Assembly (NCBI GenBank): GCA_947472115.1
Contig: CANIZU010000035.1
Span: 1-13,040, forward strand
Length of the DNA: 13,040 nucleotides
DNA from: Flavobacteriales bacterium
GTDB lineage: Bacteria > Bacteroidota > Bacteroidia > NS11-12g > UBA955
Direction: 5' to 3'
Shown: one piece after another, positions 1 to 6,382 of the stretch
How positions within the stretch are numbered: the stretch's first letter is position 1
Layout: each line of letters starts with the position of its first letter
Program-made: the position numbers and the translations under genes
Notes under the pieces: model-generated
The model's database searches: none
What the model saw: only the letters and a program-made list of their open reading frames with translations
What the model was told of the DNA's origin: nothing

Positions 1-779
1 AAGCGATCCAACATTCTGCGTGCGTTTTCCGTCCCGAATTCATTTTTGACATTGTTTACGCCTGTTGGCATTGGACGGTTATTGGGCAGAGAGGCTGTTG
101 GTGTTGGATAGGTTGCAATCGTAACGTATGCGCTGTCTTTGGTTTGAAGTCCTACATTTTTTACGTTGTAATCAAACGGAATGTTAGCGCCGGTGGCAGA
201 TTGAAATGGTACAGTATATTGGGGCCCGGCTCCAGCATCGCGAATATTCCACTGAACATATCCATAACCAATGGATGGGAACGACTCGGATACAATACCA
301 CCGGTAGTTTTAGTAATTGCTGTTTCGGATCTATTATTAACGATTAAGGTTCTGCCGTTTAACTGAAGTTGTCTTGAAAATAGGTTGAGTTTCCCAATTC
401 CACCACCGGAATGACCTCCACCAACAAGTATATTTACTTGCATAGATGGATTTGCGCTACAAAGTAAGTCAAGGGCTGGAAATGCAGTTACTGCGGTTCC
501 CATGAATAATTGTGCGGCTCCGTTTAGGGTAACTCGGCCATTGTTGTTCATGAAGATGGCTCCTGCAGAGTTGTTGATCCAGTTTCCGGTAAAGAACAGA
601 TTGACATCACCGTTGAAAATTAACCTAGATGTGCCTTGGGCTTTGTAGTTTCCTTTGGTACCTGATATGACGATAAAACTTCCCGAATTGGCAACCACAT
701 GGGCGCCATTATGAACCCATCCCTGACCGTAAAGGAGGGAAGAGGCCAATAATGCTAGGGATAGCAGTAACTTTTTCAT
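1..779 (-). CDS. exported surface protein, 3' end beyond the window
   Basis: An open frame of 259 codons reads from the ATG at 779 to the left edge without a stop, so the C-terminus is missing. The N-terminus (MKKLLLSLALLASSLLYGQ) is a clear Sec signal peptide with a lysine pair, a leucine-rich core and probable cleavage near YGQ. The mature part is rich in Gly, Asn and Thr, with short alternating segments such as LIFNGDVNLFFTGNW and LQLNGRTLIVNN, which suggests a beta-rich extracellular fold. A stretch near residues 170-205 (GYVQWNIRD, YTVPFQSATG) resembles domains I associate with Bacteroidetes proteins carrying a type IX secretion sorting tail, but that tail would lie outside the window. 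The gene starts 19 bp after the stop of the S74 surface protein on the same strand, so co-transcription is likely. Function is unknown. Confidence 0.8.
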   Translation of the reverse strand, partial: MKKLLLSLALLASSLLYGQGWVHNGAHVVANSGSFIVISGTKGNYKAQGTSRLIFNGDVNLFFTGNWINNSAGAIFMNNNGRVTLNGAAQLFMGTAVTAFPALDLLCSANPSMQVNILVGGGHSGGGIGKLNLFSRQLQLNGRTLIVNNRSETAITKTTGGIVSESFPSIGYGYVQWNIRDAGAGPQYTVPFQSATGANIPFDYNVKNVGLQTKDSAYVTIATYPTPTASLPNNRPMPTGVNNVKNEFGTENARRMLDR

Positions 780-798
780 CGTTTCTGTTTAGAGCGGA

Positions 799-3700
799 TT
801 ATTTTTTGTTCTGCAATTCTGTGATGGCTTTTAGCAAAGCTTCGTTTTGTTTCTTCAACAATTCGATTTGGGCTTGTTGTTCTTGAATGGCCTTAACCAT
901 AGGAACCACAAATTCGCTATATCTCAAACCATAGAGGTCGGTTTCGGATTTCGCTTTATCAATACCTGAGAAGTCGTATCCGATTTCCTTAGCCGCTTTT
1001 TCTACATCCTGGGCCACGAATCCTGAATATCGAACGCCTAGGTTGGGGTTGTTCTCGTTTGTTGCAGGTGTCTCAGCTCCGCCGGGTTTTAAGGACTTAT
1101 TTAATTTATCGAAATCAAAAGTGTACGTAACTGGCTGCAGTTTTAAAATAAAATCTAAACCTGGTACATTTTGTTGGATGTTGGTTTTGTAGCGACCATC
1201 AGAAAGGTTGGTCCATGCGGCAAATCCCCCAATTGAAGTAACAAAGTTATTTCCAATGCGCACTTGGTTACTGGCTGTTGTTACTGCTTGGTATCCAACA
1301 GCAGTTGCATTGGTATTGGTGCCGCCAGTAAAATCTGGTCCAGCCTGGAAGCCTATGGCGGTATTGTTGCCTCCTGATGTTACTTGTGAAAGTGCTTGAT
1401 AGCCTATTGCTGTATTGTTATTTGCAGTAGATAAATTATTTAATACATCGTAACCCAACGCTGTATTATTTCCAGCTGTTGTGGAATTTGGCATGGCAGC
1501 GTAACCAATGGCAACGTTAAGGTTGCCGGTTGTGTTGTTGTCTAACGATTGATATCCCATTGCGGTATTATACGATCCACTGGTGGTCCTAAACATGGAT
1601 TGATATCCAATTGCGCTATTTCTTCCAGTATTCGCATTTGTATTATTAAAGGTTCTAAGGGCCTGAGCGCCAACGGCAACATTGAATTCTAATGCTGTCG
1701 CCGAAAGTAAGGATTCAAAGCCTAACGCTACATTAAGGTTTCCTGTAGTATTCGCATTTAATGATAAATCACCCATGGCTATATTTTGACTTCCAGAAGT
1801 TAATGAAACAGCGGCGGGGGCTCCCATTGCAACGTTATTTACGCCCGAAGTATTTGCAGTTAAGGATTTGAATCCTACGGCAGTGTTATTGCTTGTGCTG
1901 GTGCTAGCTGCTAAAGTTTGAAAACCGATGGCGGTATTGTTACCACCTGTTGTATTGGCCAATAAAGCGTCTGAGCCTAAGGCGGAATTGTTTGAACTGG
2001 TGGTTGATGCAATTAATGCGCGACTTCCCACCGCTACGTTGTCGGACCCTGTGGTTGTAGCCTTTAAAGCATTAAAACCATCAGCCAAGTTTCGATTTCC
2101 TGTAGTATTTGCTGACAACGCTTCCGAGCCATTTGCCGTATTGTTAATTCCCGTTGTATTTTTTGCAAGGGTATTGTAACCAACAGCGGTGTTATCGCTA
2201 GCAGTGTTCGTTGTGTTTAATGCATTGGCACCAACGGCGGTGTTGTTATTTGCAGTAGTTCCTGCGTTTAAGGATCTGGTTCCCACTGCGGTGTTATTTG
2301 CTCCTGTGGAGTTTGACTGTAACGCCACAAAACCCAGAGCCGTGTTATTGTAACCTGACGTGTTTGAAAACAATGCTTTGCTACCCACAGCGGAGTTGAA
2401 TGAGGCTTGTCCTGCAGCTGCGGATGTCCCATTGTTAAATAAGGCAGAATCACCCACCGCAACCAAATTGCCGCGAATCGTGTTATTGTATAACGCCGCT
2501 ACACCGATAGCCACATTTGAGTATCCGGTAGTATTTTTATACAACGTTGAATATCCAACTGAAGTATTGTTATCACCCTTGGTTGTGGTATTGATTAAGG
2601 CATAGGCACCCATGGCCGTATTATAATTTGAGCCGTAACTCGTATATAAAGATTGGAATCCGCTGGCCGTATTATATGAGCCAGAAGTATTTACCCCCAT
2701 GGAGTACATTCCGGATGCGGTATTGCCTGCACCACTGCTGTTGTAAACCAAAGAGTAAAAACCGTAAGCACAGTTATAGTAACCATTGCCGTTGTAAAGC
2801 ATTGATGCATATCCTATAGCAGTGTTGTAGTTTCCGGTTTGGTTGTAACTCATCGAATACATACCGATGGCAACGTTGTAGTATGAATTATAGCTTTGTT
2901 TCATTGCCTCAAAACCAATTCCAATGTTTCCAAAATTGAATTGCCCAGTTTCCATTACCCGTTGCCCCAATCCAATATTGTAACTACCAGATCTATTCCC
3001 CGACATGACTTTTGGTCCAATGGCGATATTCTCGATCCCTTGGGTACTTCCTGTTGCTCCAATTCCGTTGGAGGATAATGCGTATTGTCCTATCGCAATA
3101 ATATCACCCTTGTTGTTTGCTGCTTTCTCTAAAGCGCTTAGCCCGATAGCAATATTTTGGGCGCCATTTGATGTGTTATTTGCATCGGTACCGAAAGAAA
3201 TATTGTCGTTTTTTGGACTAATTTCTCCGGCCCATTTATTATTTACTCTAAATCTAAGTGCTTTGTTGTCTTGGGTTCCCAAGAAATGCTTGGTGTCGTC
3301 TGTTCCTTTGTTTCCCATGATTCTCCAACTCCACAGAGTGTCTGTTTTGTTTAAGAAGTTTGTAGCAATTGTTGTCGCCGCTATGATTTGTCCTTCGGAA
3401 TTCACAGTAACCACAGGAATAGAATCCATGGCTCCATATTTTCTTGCAGTAACACCTGTTGGTTTTAATGCAACGGTTCCTTTTCCTTGAATATAACCGC
3501 CTGTTAAACCTTTTCCGAAAGTGATTGAACTCATCACGGGTACCCATTTGGTGTTTTCGTAGTACCATAAACCCACGGTATCGTCCGTTTGATATACCAA
3601 CAATCCATTGGCTGGTGTTGCGATTAAGCTTTTTTGAGCTTTGGACAATCTTGGGATGAGTAAACCTTTATTACTCGTTGCAATATCCAACATGGCCGAA

Positions 3701-3816
3701 GGGTCTGGATTGGCTCCGGTTTCATTGATACCCACGTTTTGGGCATTCGCGGAGAACTGTGTTCCGATGGTAAAAATAAAAACAAATACAATTTGTTTGA
3801 GTATACGTTTATTCAT
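799..3816 (-). CDS. exported repeat-stalk protein with S74 tail-fibre chaperone domain
   Basis: A protein of 1005 residues from the ATG at 3816. A longer frame begins at 3861, but 3816 is preferred: it starts a good signal peptide (MNKRILKQ, hydrophobic core, cleavage after SANA) and the predicted promoter lies between the two starts. Residues about 26-95 (VGINETGANPDPSAMLDIAT, KGLLIPRLS, GLLVYQTDDT, LWYYENTKWVPV) are the N-terminal module common in Bacteroidetes surface proteins. Then come about 36 repeats of 17 residues with core N-N-T-A-hydrophobic-G-x-x-x-L, similar to YadA/Hep_Hag head repeats, which form trimeric beta-rolls. The C-terminus is a Peptidase_S74 intramolecular chaperone: LSDGRYKTNI gives Ser872-Asp873, the expected self-cleavage point, followed by GFVAQDVEKA and a coiled coil ending in ELQNKK. 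Inferred role: a trimeric surface fibre or adhesin that folds with help from its tail and sheds it. The signal peptide and lack of phage neighbours argue against a phage tail fibre. Confidence 0.9.
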   Translation of the reverse strand: MNKRILKQIVFVFIFTIGTQFSANAQNVGINETGANPDPSAMLDIATSNKGLLIPRLSKAQKSLIATPANGLLVYQTDDTVGLWYYENTKWVPVMSSITFGKGLTGGYIQGKGTVALKPTGVTARKYGAMDSIPVVTVNSEGQIIAATTIATNFLNKTDTLWSWRIMGNKGTDDTKHFLGTQDNKALRFRVNNKWAGEISPKNDNISFGTDANNTSNGAQNIAIGLSALEKAANNKGDIIAIGQYALSSNGIGATGSTQGIENIAIGPKVMSGNRSGSYNIGLGQRVMETGQFNFGNIGIGFEAMKQSYNSYYNVAIGMYSMSYNQTGNYNTAIGYASMLYNGNGYYNCAYGFYSLVYNSSGAGNTASGMYSMGVNTSGSYNTASGFQSLYTSYGSNYNTAMGAYALINTTTKGDNNTSVGYSTLYKNTTGYSNVAIGVAALYNNTIRGNLVAVGDSALFNNGTSAAAGQASFNSAVGSKALFSNTSGYNNTALGFVALQSNSTGANNTAVGTRSLNAGTTANNNTAVGANALNTTNTASDNTAVGYNTLAKNTTGINNTANGSEALSANTTGNRNLADGFNALKATTTGSDNVAVGSRALIASTTSSNNSALGSDALLANTTGGNNTAIGFQTLAASTSTSNNTAVGFKSLTANTSGVNNVAMGAPAAVSLTSGSQNIAMGDLSLNANTTGNLNVALGFESLLSATALEFNVAVGAQALRTFNNTNANTGRNSAIGYQSMFRTTSGSYNTAMGYQSLDNNTTGNLNVAIGYAAMPNSTTAGNNTALGYDVLNNLSTANNNTAIGYQALSQVTSGGNNTAIGFQAGPDFTGGTNTNATAVGYQAVTTASNQVRIGNNFVTSIGGFAAWTNLSDGRYKTNIQQNVPGLDFILKLQPVTYTFDFDKLNKSLKPGGAETPATNENNPNLGVRYSGFVAQDVEKAAKEIGYDFSGIDKAKSETDLYGLRYSEFVVPMVKAIQEQQAQIELLKKQNEALLKAITELQNKK
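1264..3159 (-). repeat. about 36 tandem 17-residue (51-bp) beta-roll repeats within the S74 surface protein
   Basis: Reading the minus strand, units such as NNTAVGYNTLAKNTTGI recur with a 17-residue spacing from QNIAIGLSAL to TAVGYQAV. The conserved positions are Asn at 1-2, a small residue at 3, Ala at 4, Gly at 6, a hydrophobic residue (mostly Leu or Met) at 10, and a Thr/Ser/Asn-Gly turn at the end. A few units are lengthened by 1-7 residues (after positions 2, 14 and 29 in the series). Copies are diverged at DNA level, so this is an old protein repeat and not a recent minisatellite. Units about 5-11 are rich in Tyr and Met; units 16-28 have almost no aromatic residues except Phe. Confidence 0.9.
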
Positions 3817-3832
3817 AGGATTATTTTGGGTG

Positions 3833-3863
3833 CTAATATACAAATTTTTTGATAAAAGCAAAA
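3833..3863 (-). promoter_or_regulatory. Bacteroidetes-type promoter of the S74 surface protein gene
   Basis: On the minus strand TTTTG (3863-3859) is followed after 18 bases by TATATTAG (3840-3833), close to the Bacteroidetes -33 TTTG and -7 TAnnTTTG pattern with one mismatch. Transcription would begin around 3827, about 10 bases before the ATG at 3816. This places the longer reading-frame start at 3861 upstream of the transcript and supports 3816. Confidence 0.5.
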
Positions 3864-4017
3864 TGGTGCGTTATTGTTTCGCTTGTTTTATCTATTTTTT
3901 AGGATAAAAGGATGCCAATAATTTAAGCCCATCGTTAAGGGTTCTATTTTTTGATTTTTTCTTGATGGTTGGGCTAAAGTCGCTAATGCAAAAAAATGTG
4001 CTCGTAAATTACTATAA

Positions 4018-4048
4018 TTGGTTTTCTAATTCACTTCACCTTAATTTG
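4018..4048 (+). promoter_or_regulatory. candidate promoter of the lipocalin-like lipoprotein gene
   Basis: TTG (4018-4020), 20 bases, then TTAATTTG (4041-4048), which matches TAnnTTTG except at its second base. The predicted transcription start (about 4054) is only a few bases before the ATG at 4057, so the leader would be nearly absent. No better candidate is seen in the 240-bp divergent region 3817-4056. Confidence 0.4.
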
Positions 4049-4056
4049 TGAGTAAT

Positions 4057-4536
4057 ATGAAAAAGAACTTTATTACTATGGGAAACATAACCCTTGGAAT
4101 CGTGGCAAGCATCGCCTTGATTTCTATTGCTAGCTGCGGTGATGAGCCACTACCTGCACCTGCAACTTCCAAAACCGAATTGATATGCAAAGGCAAATGG
4201 GAAATCGCTTCTTTACCCGTTGAGCCAGCCCTTGATTTGGGTGGTGGCGTGAAATTGAATGATTATACCCAAATGATGCAAGATTGCGAAAAGGACAATT
4301 CTTGGGCTTTTAGTGCTGATAATACCTACACCCTTGACGAAGGATTGTTGAAATGCAAACCTACTGATCCTCAAACTAAGCCTGGGGCATGGAGCTTGAG
4401 CGCAGATGGAAAGACCTTTACTTTGGATGGCGAAAAAGCAACCTTAATCATGATCGATGACAATAACTTGCAGTTTAGAAGAGATAGTTTCTTACAGAAC
4501 AGCAGTCTTACCATGAAATTCCGTAAAAGACCTTAG
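4057..4536 (+). CDS. lipocalin-like lipoprotein
   Basis: A protein of 159 residues from the ATG at 4057. A GTG at 4048 is in frame but overlaps the predicted -7 element. The N-terminus (MKKNF, hydrophobic stretch, IASC) is a lipoprotein signal with the lipidated Cys at residue 27, so the product should sit on a membrane, probably facing the periplasm or the cell surface. After a Pro/Ala linker comes one domain with the plan of Bacteroidetes lipocalin-like proteins: CKGKWEIASL, then CEKDNSWAFSADNTYTLDEG, then KCKPTDPQTKPGAWSLSADG, ending in strands LQFRRDSF and LTMKFRK. Three further Cys (in LICKG, QDCEKD, LLKCKP) could form a disulfide. The ligand is unknown. It stands alone, with its own candidate promoter and a strong terminator. 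Confidence 0.85.
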   Translation: MKKNFITMGNITLGIVASIALISIASCGDEPLPAPATSKTELICKGKWEIASLPVEPALDLGGGVKLNDYTQMMQDCEKDNSWAFSADNTYTLDEGLLKCKPTDPQTKPGAWSLSADGKTFTLDGEKATLIMIDDNNLQFRRDSFLQNSSLTMKFRKRP

Positions 4537-4560
4537 TCGTTTCGTTTGATTCGATTGATA

Positions 4561-4592
4561 AAAGCGGGGCGCGAGAGCGCCCCGCTTTTTCT
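4561..4592 (+). terminator. rho-independent terminator after the lipocalin-like gene
   Basis: A perfect 12-bp stem (AAAGCGGGGCGC at 4561-4572 with GCGCCCCGCTTT at 4577-4588) closed by a GAGA loop and followed by a T-rich stretch. It begins 24 bp after the stop at 4536 and separates this gene from guaB. Confidence 0.9.
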
Positions 4593-4714
4593 TTGTATAC
4601 ACTCTAACTTGATTCGTCGTATTCAACAACCGCCTCGGTCGCAATAAATCCCCTCATCCAATTTCTGTTGAGCTCATCGTGAAATGCTATGAATCCCCCG
4701 AAAGCACATTCATT

Positions 4715-4740
4715 ATAGGATTTGGCACTTTAAATCCTAT
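4715..4740 (+). promoter_or_regulatory. palindromic operator candidate in the guaB promoter
   Basis: A perfect 9-bp inverted repeat, ATAGGATTT (4715-4723) and AAATCCTAT (4732-4740), with an 8-base spacer. It covers the -33 element and most of the spacer before the -7 element of guaB, a suitable place for a repressor dimer. No regulator for it can be named from the window. Confidence 0.45.
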
Positions 4741-4752
4741 CGCCTATCTTTG
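4721..4752 (+). promoter_or_regulatory. Bacteroidetes-type promoter of guaB
   Basis: TTTG (4721-4724), 20 bases, then TATCTTTG (4745-4752), an exact match to the -33/-7 consensus. Transcription is expected near 4757-4759, giving a leader of about 40 bases. Confidence 0.75.
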
Positions 4753-4755
4753 CAC

Positions 4756-4798
4756 TGCAAATAACCATACCTATTTCTCTCTTAATTCGTTATTTGCA
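4756..4798 (+). promoter_or_regulatory. inverted repeat spanning the guaB leader and start codon
   Basis: TGCAAATAAC (4756-4765) is the exact reverse complement of GTTATTTGCA (4789-4798), with 23 bases between. The right arm includes the A of the guaB ATG. In the mRNA the arms could pair and hide the start codon; in DNA they could be two halves of a binding site. The left arm sits at the predicted transcription start, so one to three of its bases may not be transcribed. Confidence 0.45.
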
Positions 4799-6270
4799 TG
4801 TCAACCCAAAACAATTCCAAAATCGCCCTAGAAGGACTCACATTTGATGACGTTCTTGTTGTTCCACGTTACTCTGAGGTATTGCCTCGCGACGTAAATA
4901 CATCGGTTCAATTGACCCGCAACCTGCGCCTCAATATTCCTATCATGTCGGCCGCAATGGATACCGTTACCGAAAGCGGAATGGCCATCGCCATCGCTCG
5001 TGAAGGCGGGATTGGCATCATTCACAAAAATATGACCATCGCCCGTCAGGCCGAAGAAGTCAAAAAAGTGAAACGATCTGAAAGTGGGATGATTATGGAG
5101 CCGGTGACATTGGCTGCCGATGCGGTTTTGCGAGAAGCCGTTAATTTGATGCGCGATCACAAAATTGGTGGAATCCCCGTGGTAAACGAAAAGAATCAGC
5201 TGGTGGGGATCATTACCAACCGCGATTTGCGTTTCGAAAAGGATTTGGAGAAGAAAGTCAGCGATGTAATGACCCGAGAGAATCTGATCACAGCGGCGTT
5301 AGGGACTGATTTGAAAGGGGCTCAGGAGATTTTAGAGAAATATAAAATTGAGAAGTTGCCTATTGTTGATGGCGACAATAAACTGGTGGGATTGATTACT
5401 TTTAAGGATATTCAAAAGGTAAAAAACTATCCCAAAGCCTGTAAAGATGCTCACGGTCGTTTGGTTGTGGGTGCCGCGGTAGGTGTTACTGCCGATACAT
5501 TAGAGCGTGTTAGCGCGTTGGTTGCAGTTGGCGTTGATGTCATTGCGATTGATACTGCCCACGGTCATTCCAAAGGTGTGCTCGATGAAGTTAAACGTGT
5601 AAAAACGGCTTTCCCTCAGCTGCAAATCATTGCGGGTAACGTTGCTACGGGAGCGGCTGCGAAGGCCTTGGCCGAAGCAGGCGCGGACGCTGTGAAAGTA
5701 GGTGTTGGACCAGGAAGTATTTGTACCACTCGTATTATCGCAGGTATTGGCATGCCTCAATTGACAGCCTTAATGGAAGCGGCTCAAGCCCTTGAAGGTA
5801 CAGGCGTTCCTGTGATTGCAGATGGTGGAATTCGCTACAGCGGGGATATCGTAAAAGCTCTTGTTGCAGGCGCCAATGTCATTATGGCCGGCGGATTGTT
5901 TGCTGGAACCGAAGAAGCACCAGGTGAAACAACATTCTTTGAAGGACGTAAAGTGAAAGGCTATCGCGGAATGGGTAGCATTGAAGCGATGAAAGACGGT
6001 TCTAAGGATCGCTATTTCCAGGATGCCGAAGACGAGGTGGCCAAATTGGTTCCCGAAGGCATCGTGGGTTCTGTGGCATACAAAGGACAAGTGTCCGAAG
6101 TGTTGTATCAATTGGTAGGTGGAATTCGTGCAGGGATGGGCTATTGTGGTTCGGCTACGATTGATGAATTGCAGACGTCGATGTTTGTTCGCATCACCAA
6201 TGCCGGGATGAGAGAAAGTCATCCTCATGATGTTTCAATTACTCGCGAAGCACCGAATTATAGTCGTTAA
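4798..6270 (+). CDS. guaB: inosine-5'-monophosphate dehydrogenase
   Basis: Converts IMP and NAD+ to XMP and NADH, the committed step to GMP, in the cytoplasm. The 490 residues match the usual bacterial length. The N-terminus has EGLTFDDVLVVPRYSEVLPR, and MSAAMDTVTE follows. Two CBS domains (about 98-150 and 158-210) are inserted in the barrel and probably sense nucleotides. The catalytic loop GVGPGSICTTR carries the nucleophile Cys309. DGGIRYSGDIVKAL and AGGLFAGTEEAPGE bind the phosphate. The flap has KGYRGMGS and the Arg405-Tyr406 pair expected to activate water. The protein ends with ESHPHDV. All key residues are present, so it should be active. Its own promoter and two symmetric elements lie upstream. 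No clear terminator is seen between it and the next gene 112 bp downstream. Confidence 0.98.
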   Translation: MSTQNNSKIALEGLTFDDVLVVPRYSEVLPRDVNTSVQLTRNLRLNIPIMSAAMDTVTESGMAIAIAREGGIGIIHKNMTIARQAEEVKKVKRSESGMIMEPVTLAADAVLREAVNLMRDHKIGGIPVVNEKNQLVGIITNRDLRFEKDLEKKVSDVMTRENLITAALGTDLKGAQEILEKYKIEKLPIVDGDNKLVGLITFKDIQKVKNYPKACKDAHGRLVVGAAVGVTADTLERVSALVAVGVDVIAIDTAHGHSKGVLDEVKRVKTAFPQLQIIAGNVATGAAAKALAEAGADAVKVGVGPGSICTTRIIAGIGMPQLTALMEAAQALEGTGVPVIADGGIRYSGDIVKALVAGANVIMAGGLFAGTEEAPGETTFFEGRKVKGYRGMGSIEAMKDGSKDRYFQDAEDEVAKLVPEGIVGSVAYKGQVSEVLYQLVGGIRAGMGYCGSATIDELQTSMFVRITNAGMRESHPHDVSITREAPNYSR

Positions 6271-6370
6271 GTAGCGGCGTCTAATAAGTTCACTTCATGG
6301 CTAATGCTTTGGAGTTATTGCATTTTTGTTACTCATCATTTTACAGGGTTTATTTCCTCTGCTGCGGTAG

Positions 6371-6378
6371 TATCTTTG
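6371..6378 (+). promoter_or_regulatory. -7 element almost touching the start codon of the phosphatase-fold lipoprotein gene
   Basis: TATCTTTG is an exact TAnnTTTG match, identical to the guaB -7 box, and ends only 4 bases before the ATG at 6383. A -33 TTTG at the right distance is not clear. If active, it would give a leaderless or nearly leaderless mRNA. Confidence 0.45.
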
Positions 6379-6382
6379 TCGT

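Noticed and set aside
144..347. Plus-strand frame of 67 codons near the left edge
   Set aside because: It is antisense to the partial exported protein, whose signal peptide and continuous open frame are convincing.
1264..3159. 51-bp periodic DNA as a CRISPR array or minisatellite
   Set aside because: The period is carried by a diverged 17-residue protein motif; there are no identical repeats with unique spacers.
3005..3490. Plus-strand open frame of 161 codons opposite the S74 protein, and similar frames at 1208-1399, 1928-2179, 2360-2605 and 2628-2819
   Set aside because: They are reverse-strand readings of a repetitive gene of biased composition; the minus-strand product has clear domains and a signal peptide, and none of these frames has a recognisable start context or domain.
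799..3816. S74 protein as part of a prophage
   Set aside because: It has a signal peptide and a cellular N-terminal module, and no phage structural, lysis or integrase genes are in the window.
3922..3978. Imperfect inverted repeat (TTTA/TAAA, GCCC/GGGC, ATC/GAT) in the divergent region before the lipocalin-like gene
   Set aside because: The arms are interrupted by a bulged A and a GGTT bulge with a 30-base loop; too weak to call, and a terminator makes no sense between divergent genes.
5770..6228. Minus-strand open frame of 152 codons inside guaB
   Set aside because: It lies antisense to a highly conserved part of IMP dehydrogenase, is rich in His, Cys and Phe as expected from reversed codons, and shows no domain.
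6303..6327. Possible terminator after guaB (AATGC, 12 bases, GCATT, T-run)
   Set aside because: A 5-bp AT-rich stem with a 12-base loop is much weaker than the other two terminators in the window.
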